Shown here in pieces: positions 5,916-11,139 of a stretch of DNA of 20,115 nt (within the stretch, counting starts at the first letter, position 1; every line of letters begins with the position of its first letter). A program made the translations under genes and the position numbers. This stretch comes from Cyanobacteria bacterium UBA5018 (GTDB lineage: Bacteria; Cyanobacteriota; Cyanobacteriia; PCC-6307; Cyanobiaceae). The DNA is taken from assembly GCA_002396505.1 (NCBI GenBank), contig DGYA01000005.1, positions 22,865 to 42,979 on the forward strand, written 5' to 3'. The notes below the pieces were generated by a model, which ran no database searches, was not told the DNA's origin, and worked only from the letters and a program-made list of their open reading frames with translations.

Positions 5916-8102
5916 ATGAGAATTCTTAACCCGTTTCCAGAAGCGAATAGCCCGCGCCGCATCTCCCCCTGGGTATGGGGATTTTTGGTGGTCTCCATGG
6001 TGTGCCTGTTCCTGGCCCTGGTGCTGGCGAATCTGCAGTTTGAGCTGGTGGCGCTAAGGCCACTCAATCCTCTTGAAACGCGCAAACTTCCGGAGCCATG
6101 GGCTATACCCAACGACTGGAAACATACCGTTCAACCGTCCATGGTTGCCCTGGGCATTCTGCTGGGCATGAGCATGGCTCCCCGGCGCCCCTGGGCATAC
6201 CTGCTGGGGTCAATACTGCTCAGCGGATTCAGCCTGCGCTATTTCATCTGGCGATCAACAACCCTGAATACAGCCCACCCATTAAGCCTCACTTTCAGCC
6301 TTGCACTTTTTCTGATCGAGATCATTTCCCTGCTGAGCATTAGCCTCCAGTTTTATCCCTCGCTTTTCTTCGATCCGAAACCCAGGATCCGTCAAGCTGA
6401 TAAATACTGTCAAGCCGGGATCGAGCATCCCCCCTCGGTGGACATTTTCATTCCAACCTACAATGAATCCGTCAAGATGGTGCGAAGAACGGTGCTGGCA
6501 TGCCGCAGCATAAATTATCCAAACAAGAAAATCTATATTCTAGATGATGGCCGCCGAGACGAGATGGCCGATCTAGCCTCTGAAGTAGGAGTCAATTACC
6601 TGCGCAGGCCGGACAATCTCAACCGCAAAGCCGGAAACCTGAACCATGCCCTTGGGTGCACTCAAGGGGAGCTAATCGCTGTTTTCGACTGTGACTTCAT
6701 CCCCTTCAGGAATTTTTTAAATCGTACTATCGGCTTTTTCAGTGATTCCAGGGTAGCCCTGGTCCAGACCCCGCAGCATTACTTTAATCCCGACTTTCAT
6801 ATGCGAAATCTTGGGCTTAATTTGCTAATGCCAAGCGATCTAGATAGTTTTTTCCATTACAATCAAGTCATACGTGACCACTTCAATGCGGTGATCTGCT
6901 GCGGCACATCCTATGTGGCCAGACGGGAGGCACTGGTTTCAGCGGGTGGTTACTTCAGCAAGTGCATCGTGGAGGATTACCAGACAGGCACCCGTCTGAT
7001 GATCAAGGGTTGGCGCATTATCTACCTAGATGAGATTCTTAGTCTCGGCGAAGTTCCACGCACCTTTCGCGACTATATCGACCAGCGACTGCGCTGGCTG
7101 CAGGGCAATGTCCAAATCTATTTCTGCTGGAGAGACTTGCCGATTTGGACCAGGCTGGGAATCTGGCAAAAATCCTTCTACGTAAGCCAGGCAATTTACT
7201 GCTTCATGCCACTTTTTCGCACCGGCTATATTGTACTTCCCTTGTTAAGCTTTGCGCTCGGTTTCAGCCTGATTGTAGCCCCGCCATCAGAGTATCTCTT
7301 CTATGGACTTCCGTTCACGATAATCCTGCATGGTATTTTGTCGTGGCAGAGCAAGAACCACTATTCACAGATCTGGACCGAGATCTATGAATCTCTATTC
7401 TGTGTTCCGGCTCTTGGTCGACTGGCTCGCATGATCAGGAATCCGATGGGCCACATCGGCAGCCTAGTGACCAACAAAGATACGGTACAAAATCGGCAAA
7501 GCATGGATCTAGGGCTGGCCTGGCCACTGCTGGTTTATCTGCCGATCTTCACTGTGACCATGTTCATGCGCTATGGCTTGCCATTGATTGATCCGAGCTG
7601 GATGCGTTCCTCTTTCGAGGGAGAAGAGGTGATGCTGGCTTGGAACGTCTACAACGCGATCGTTATTTTTGTCTGTGTGCTGGCCTGCATCGATCGACCC
7701 GTGCGGCGCAAGCACGATCGTTTTCCGTTGGAAACGGTCGCCTGTCTTCGGATCGGCTCCCAGGTTGCTTGGGGCGTGACCCGGGATCTTTCGGAAAGCG
7801 GCCTGTCCATGGCTTTGATCGACTCCATGATTGCTGCGGATGGCAAAGATGCCGTGGTGGAGCTGCCCCAGAGCAAACTGACACTACCCTCTAAAATTTT
7901 AGGGCAGAGAAACCATAAAGGCTATTCGGTGCTACGCCTTGGCTTCCTACCGCCATCAACGGAGCAGGAGGAGGCCCTGATCCATCTGCTTTACAACGAA
8001 AATGTTTGGTTCCATAAGTTGAAACGCGTCGGAATTATCGATTCCTTTTTGATCATGATCGGCAGTGCCTGGCGGGCAGAGCCCCTGGTCAGGCGCTTTT
8101 GA
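5916..8102 (+). CDS. BcsA-type processive GT2 beta-glycan synthase with PilZ domain
   Basis: An inner-membrane synthase of the cellulose synthase superfamily, 728 aa. Membrane helices lie at about 20-42, 73-88, 95-112 and 122-145 before the catalytic domain, and at about 420-590 after it. Catalytic motifs are VDIFIPTYNES (175-185), DDG (210-212), DCD (258-260), VED (352-354, where BcsA has TED) and QRLRW (390-394). SLVTNK (516-521) sits where BcsA has the FxVTxK gating loop. The C-terminus is a PilZ domain with RRKHDR (597-602) and DLSESG (624-629), the two c-di-GMP-binding motifs, so activity is probably c-di-GMP controlled. There is no BcsB, BcsC or BcsZ in the window. Cellulose is the default reading, but the UDP-xylose genes and xylanase in the same run suggest another product. 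Several stretches (for example 6710-6890) are AT-richer than the neighbours. Confidence 0.92.
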   Translation: MRILNPFPEANSPRRISPWVWGFLVVSMVCLFLALVLANLQFELVALRPLNPLETRKLPEPWAIPNDWKHTVQPSMVALGILLGMSMAPRRPWAYLLGSILLSGFSLRYFIWRSTTLNTAHPLSLTFSLALFLIEIISLLSISLQFYPSLFFDPKPRIRQADKYCQAGIEHPPSVDIFIPTYNESVKMVRRTVLACRSINYPNKKIYILDDGRRDEMADLASEVGVNYLRRPDNLNRKAGNLNHALGCTQGELIAVFDCDFIPFRNFLNRTIGFFSDSRVALVQTPQHYFNPDFHMRNLGLNLLMPSDLDSFFHYNQVIRDHFNAVICCGTSYVARREALVSAGGYFSKCIVEDYQTGTRLMIKGWRIIYLDEILSLGEVPRTFRDYIDQRLRWLQGNVQIYFCWRDLPIWTRLGIWQKSFYVSQAIYCFMPLFRTGYIVLPLLSFALGFSLIVAPPSEYLFYGLPFTIILHGILSWQSKNHYSQIWTEIYESLFCVPALGRLARMIRNPMGHIGSLVTNKDTVQNRQSMDLGLAWPLLVYLPIFTVTMFMRYGLPLIDPSWMRSSFEGEEVMLAWNVYNAIVIFVCVLACIDRPVRRKHDRFPLETVACLRIGSQVAWGVTRDLSESGLSMALIDSMIAADGKDAVVELPQSKLTLPSKILGQRNHKGYSVLRLGFLPPSTEQEEALIHLLYNENVWFHKLKRVGIIDSFLIMIGSAWRAEPLVRRF

Positions 8103-8158
8103 TGCGGGCGGGCAATCGATTCTATCTGGCCTACAGGTCGTCATATACAAAATACCGT

Positions 8159-8210
8159 GGCTGCGAGCTAGGGCAGGACGACCGCCAAACTCAGCCCAAA
8201 AATTTTTTTT
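8159..8210 (+). terminator. Possible terminator of the exopolysaccharide operon
   Basis: Short complementary arms (GGCTG 8159-8163 with CAGCC 8192-8196, or GGGC 8171-8174 with GCCC 8194-8197) are followed by AAAAA and eight T (8203-8210). The stem is short and the loop long, so this is a weak candidate. Confidence 0.3.
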
Positions 8211-8223
8211 AATCAGCCCCAGC

Positions 8224-8260
8224 TGAAGCCCAGACTCGCTTCACGGCCACACTGGCTTCA
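8224..8260. terminator. Hairpin between convergent genes
   Basis: TGAAGCC (8224-8230) pairs with GGCTTCA (8254-8260), extended by AG/CT after one bulged base. It lies 14 bases beyond the stop of the minus-strand gene at 8274 and could end its transcript. There is no T-run directly after it on either strand. Confidence 0.3.
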
Positions 8261-8273
8261 AGGCCAATATGGC

Positions 8274-9095
8274 TCAGAGATACAGGGTAGGCTTGCGTCC
8301 CCACTGGCCAGCAAAAGTGCTGAAGGAGGAGCCAACTGTGCCAATGATGGAATCACATTTAGCCAACATATAAAGATCACAGACGGCATCAAAAAGGCCC
8401 GTAAGCCTGGCCTGCTTGGTGGTGTCTTCGCTGGCGGCCCGGTTGGCTTCGATCCAGTGGTGATCGAGACTTAGGGCCCGAGGGCCTAGGATAGCCATGG
8501 CCTGCTCCAGCGAAGCTGGATTATCGCAGGCCAAAAATACTCTGCCATCGGGATATTGCTTGAGGAAGCTACCGGCGTAGCTGGGGATGTCATTTTTCAG
8601 CGGTGGCAATCCTTTTCTGGCCCGCAGATCAACCATGTCCGTACGACGAATATGGCTTCCCAGGCTGGGAGACCCAGTGGCTTCACCTTGCCCCATCAGT
8701 GCTTCCACTCGCTGTACTACGGCATTGATAGGGGTGAGCAATTGATAAAATTGCGCCACAAAGCCGTCAAAGGTGGCCCTATCCACCTGTCCCCGACCAT
8801 GGGCTTGAAAGGTGAGCTCAGGTGGCGAGCCGCAATGGGTGGGTCGCTGGGCCGAAGTGGAGGTGACGATGCTGAGGGTTTGATCGTTTGCCTTAGGCAG
8901 CTGGCCTACGAACAGGGCCCCGGGAATCGGCAGGAATACCTCATCAATTAGCCCGGGACAACTCGGGTCGGCCTCCCATGTATAAAACAATTCCCAGTTT
9001 AATGACTTGGATAATGCGTAGTATCCAGCCAAACCGCGCAGTCGGTTGCAGAGGCCAAACCTGCTTTTAAATGTTACGTGAATGGATGCCGTCAT
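8274..9095 (-). CDS. Fucosyltransferase-like (NodZ/FUT8/POFUT superfamily) protein
   Basis: A likely glycosyltransferase using a GDP-fucose-type donor, 273 aa, with no signal peptide or membrane segment. The N-terminus has SRFGLCNRLRGLAG (11-24), the G-x-x-N-x-L/R-x-x-x opening common in this superfamily. HIRRTD (148-153) matches the conserved HxRRxD donor-binding motif. VFLACDN (186-192) and GTVGSSFSTFAG (252-263) correspond to the later conserved blocks. The acceptor cannot be read from the sequence. It is convergent with the BcsA-type gene 171 bases away, so it could decorate a related glycan or be unrelated. On its own strand, upstream, a TATAAA lies at about 9133-9138, about 40 bases from the start. 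Confidence 0.7.
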   Translation of the reverse strand: MTASIHVTFKSRFGLCNRLRGLAGYYALSKSLNWELFYTWEADPSCPGLIDEVFLPIPGALFVGQLPKANDQTLSIVTSTSAQRPTHCGSPPELTFQAHGRGQVDRATFDGFVAQFYQLLTPINAVVQRVEALMGQGEATGSPSLGSHIRRTDMVDLRARKGLPPLKNDIPSYAGSFLKQYPDGRVFLACDNPASLEQAMAILGPRALSLDHHWIEANRAASEDTTKQARLTGLFDAVCDLYMLAKCDSIIGTVGSSFSTFAGQWGRKPTLYL

Positions 9096-9537
9096 TGCAG
9101 AGAAATAACTTATTCAGGCCTAGCCTGGCAGTTTATACTCCCAGTTTACTGGCCGGCCTGGGTCTCTTGTCAATTGACCCGACAAAGCCTTCCCCCTGGC
9201 CTTATCGCCTTCAGCTGGACAGTATTAGTCTGATCGCTGTATGGACAGAATTAGCCTGATCGCTATTTTGAATTTTTCCGATGTCTGCTCCTTTGGCAGC
9301 AGAGCGCAAAATGGTCTTGAACCGGCCCGGATGGCCAGTCTGCCAGTGTCCACGCCTGCCCAGGTTAGAAAGTCCGCGAATTATCAGTTTTCCATTGCTT
9401 TTCTAACGGGATGAATCAGGGAAAGAGTGAGGAAAGATCTAGAGAATCCGAGCCGCTACCAACCGATTCCTGACGTCGCAAGGGCTCTCAGGGGCAAGTC
9501 CCTAGCAATGGCGATTTTCTAGAGTCTGCCTAGATCG
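9096..9537. other. Intergenic stretch with palindromes and a 26-bp duplication
   Basis: I see no gene here. It contains CCAGTTTACTGG (9141-9152) and the perfect palindrome GTCAATTGAC (9169-9178), both in the promoter region of the minus-strand fucosyltransferase-like gene. It also holds a 26-bp tandem duplication (9216-9267) and an inverted repeat GTTAGAAA/TTTCTAAC (9364-9371 and 9400-9407, loop 28). No tRNA or recognisable structured RNA was found. Confidence 0.5.
9216..9267. repeat. 26-bp tandem duplication
   Basis: Two adjacent 26-base copies (9216-9241 and 9242-9267) begin TGGACAG and share TTAG and CTGATCGCT. They agree at 22 of 26 positions. They lie in non-coding DNA between divergent transcription units. 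Confidence 0.75.
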
Positions 9538-9837
9538 ATGAATCCGCTAGCTGCAGCTGATTTGCCTCAGCTTTTGGGTCGTTGCCCCCCAGGCCGCTGG
9601 TTATGGTCTAGGGTGAGAATCCCGGTAGAAGCCGGCGGGCACGCCAAGTTCTTGCTGCCCGCAATCTCGATGCACCCGCTTTCGTGGTGCTGCGAGTTGC
9701 TGGAACCAGCACCGAGCCCCCTCCTGCGCTTCTTGGAGGCGGCCCACCAGGTTCACCCCGACTGCCCGTGCGAGTCCTGCGAGGGAAAGGCAGCCGCCCG
9801 GTGCGCGATCCATATCCGTTTTTGTTCTGTTTTGTGA
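9538..9837 (+). CDS. Possible 99-aa Cys-rich small protein
   Basis: I do not recognise this protein. The ATG frame of 99 aa has GC-rich third positions like real genes here, and a C-terminal part LEAAHQVHPDCPCESCEGKA with a CxCxxC motif (C76, C78, C81). Such clusters often bind zinc or iron-sulphur. The same CxCxxC pattern occurs at the N-terminus of the protein starting at 10533. The stop overlaps the next ATG (TGATG, 9835-9839), hinting at coupling. There is no clear ribosome-binding site. It may be a real small gene or chance. Confidence 0.4.
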   Translation: MNPLAAADLPQLLGRCPPGRWLWSRVRIPVEAGGHAKFLLPAISMHPLSWCCELLEPAPSPLLRFLEAAHQVHPDCPCESCEGKAAARCAIHIRFCSVL

Positions 9838-10127
9838 TGACTAATTCAATTTTGTCGATTTTTGCCCAGGGCCAAACTGCCCTGCCCCGTGCTGTCCAGC
9901 GCCCCTTGCAGGCTTTACTCCAGGGCCAGACAGCCGCTGTCATGCCGGCCAGTCGCCCGGACAATCGCCCGGCCAATCACCCGGCCAGTGGCCTTCCGTT
10001 GGCCAGCCATGCCATCGCTGGCAATGCTTGGGGCTCCAGCTCACCCCCAGGTCAGCGCCGGGTGCCCTGCTGCAGGCTGCAGCCCCTAGCCGCCCCTAGC
10101 TGGGAGGAACTGCTCGGTCGTCGCTGA
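9837..10127 (+). CDS. Possible 96-aa protein with tetrapeptide repeats
   Basis: Not recognised. The ATG at 9837 overlaps the stop of the preceding frame. The protein starts MTNSILSIFAQGQTALP and carries QGQTA twice (residues about 11-15 and 29-33). It then has tetrapeptide units RPDN, RPAN, HPAS encoded by a 12-bp repeat, and ends PSWEELLGRR. Composition is Pro/Ala/Arg-rich and likely disordered. The frame continues open upstream to 9684, antiparallel to nothing recognisable. Support is only the open frame and the overlap, so it may not be expressed. Confidence 0.28.
   Translation: MTNSILSIFAQGQTALPRAVQRPLQALLQGQTAAVMPASRPDNRPANHPASGLPLASHAIAGNAWGSSSPPGQRRVPCCRLQPLAAPSWEELLGRR
9946..9993 (+). 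repeat. 12-bp tandem repeat, four units
   Basis: Four 12-base units begin CGGCCAG, CGGACAA, CGGCCAA and CGGCCAG and end GCC or ACC (9946-9957, 9958-9969, 9970-9981, 9982-9993). The unit is a multiple of three and stays in frame with the possible gene at 9837. Confidence 0.7.
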
Positions 10128-10185
10128 TGCCAGCATCTCCCAGCTGGTCTGGGGTCGCTAGCCTGAGGCAAGTCGGCTCCCCGCG

Positions 10186-10497
10186 ATGACCTCGCTGCAC
10201 GACCTGCGTCTGCGCTTGTTGGTGCAACAAGAGAGTGAGCAACTGGTTGACAGCCAACCGGACGAGCTCGACCTCTCCGTGGTGCAGGCCCGCTGTCTGT
10301 GCTGGCTGGCCGTGTTGGCCGAGGCCCACGAGGCCCAGGCCTGTGAGGCCGAGCACCACGGCGATGTGGAGCAGGCGATGGGCTGGTTTGCTGATGCGAT
10401 GAGGCTGCGCGACGTGATCAACCTGGTGTCCTCGATCGAGATTCCCCTGCCTGCTGCCCATGAGGAAGGGGAGGATGGCGATTCACTGGCCGCCTGA
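10186..10497 (+). CDS. Unknown 103-aa helical acidic protein
   Basis: Not recognised. It is a soluble protein with a high content of Glu, Asp, Ala and Leu, predicted all-helical: LRLRLLVQQESEQLVDSQ, then VVQARCLCWLAVLAEAHEAQ, then a third helix ending DAMRLRDVINLV, and an acidic tail (EEGEDGD). The heptad-like spacing suggests a helical hairpin or small dimer. No signal peptide or metal motif. Codon use is like the flanking confident genes. The next gene starts 35 bases downstream on the same strand, so the two probably form an operon. No clear ribosome-binding site precedes the ATG. Confidence 0.65.
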   Translation: MTSLHDLRLRLLVQQESEQLVDSQPDELDLSVVQARCLCWLAVLAEAHEAQACEAEHHGDVEQAMGWFADAMRLRDVINLVSSIEIPLPAAHEEGEDGDSLAA

Positions 10498-10532
10498 TGC
10501 CATGATGGAGATTGTCAGAACAAGGGAGTGCG

Positions 10533-11024
10533 GTGCCAGAAGAGCCCTGCCAGTGCCCTGATTGCCAGAGGTTTTATCGGGAACACGACCGATTGATCCG
10601 AGAGCATCCCACCCTGCGCCAGCAGCAGGAGCTCAATTGGGCTGCGCTGCAGTCCTTCCGCACCCTGGCTGGCCGGGTACTGGAAGAGCTGCAGAAGCAA
10701 CACGGCGATGGGGAGCAGCCAGCTGCTGGCCAGGTCCCGGAACCTACGGCTGCCCCGGTCGTCTCTGCCCCTGGCGCCGCTGCCAGTGCCTCCGGAGAGG
10801 GGGATGCGATCCAGCAGGCGATGCTGGATCTGGAGAACATCAATGCCCACCTCTTCTCGATTGAGGTGCTGATGGAGCGCATCTTTGATGTGCGAGTGCC
10901 CGACGAGGTGGAAAAGACCTTTCGAGAACTGGCTGGCGAGCTAGCCCCCGATCCACTCAATGCCGATCGCCTGCGGCTCAACCGCCTGCTCCATCAAACC
11001 CCCGACCTCCCCGATCGCAGCTAA
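10533..11024 (+). CDS. Unknown 163-aa protein with N-terminal CxCxxC motif
   Basis: Not recognised. From the GTG at 10533 (AGGGAG at 10523-10528 upstream) it is 163 aa; a TTG at 10512 would add seven residues. The N-terminus reads VPEEPCQCPDCQRFYREHD with cysteines 6, 8 and 11, a likely zinc-type site. A helical stretch (about 20-62), a disordered Pro/Ala/Ser linker (about 65-92) and a second helical part follow, with MLDLENINAHLFSIEVLMER and VEKTFRELAGELAPDPL. The two-helix-plus-linker layout suggests a binding or adaptor protein. It follows the 103-aa gene by 35 bases and ends convergent with glgP. Confidence 0.65.
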   Translation: MPEEPCQCPDCQRFYREHDRLIREHPTLRQQQELNWAALQSFRTLAGRVLEELQKQHGDGEQPAAGQVPEPTAAPVVSAPGAAASASGEGDAIQQAMLDLENINAHLFSIEVLMERIFDVRVPDEVEKTFRELAGELAPDPLNADRLRLNRLLHQTPDLPDRS

Positions 11025-11094
11025 ACAAGGGCTCAGCCGTAATCCCTGGGCAAGCGGCGATCAAGTGCCAGTAGAGATTTTGCTGGCGCTATGC

Positions 11095-11130
11095 AATCGG
11101 GGCTAGTGCAAGCTTGCACCAACCCTGATT
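11095..11130. terminator. Large hairpin between convergent genes, with 14-bp perfect palindrome
   Basis: AATCGGGG (11095-11102) pairs with CCCTGATT (11123-11130) with one G-T wobble, and inside it lies the perfect palindrome GTGCAAGCTTGCAC (11106-11119). CTA and CAA form an internal loop between the two stems. It sits between the stop at 11024 (+) and the glgP stop at 11140 (-), where a bidirectional terminator would be. No T-run follows on either strand. Confidence 0.5.
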
Positions 11131-11139
11131 AGTGGCCTA

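Noticed and set aside
9096..9537. tRNA or known structured RNA
   Set aside because: No T-loop motif, acceptor stem or CCA-like end; only weak inverted repeats.
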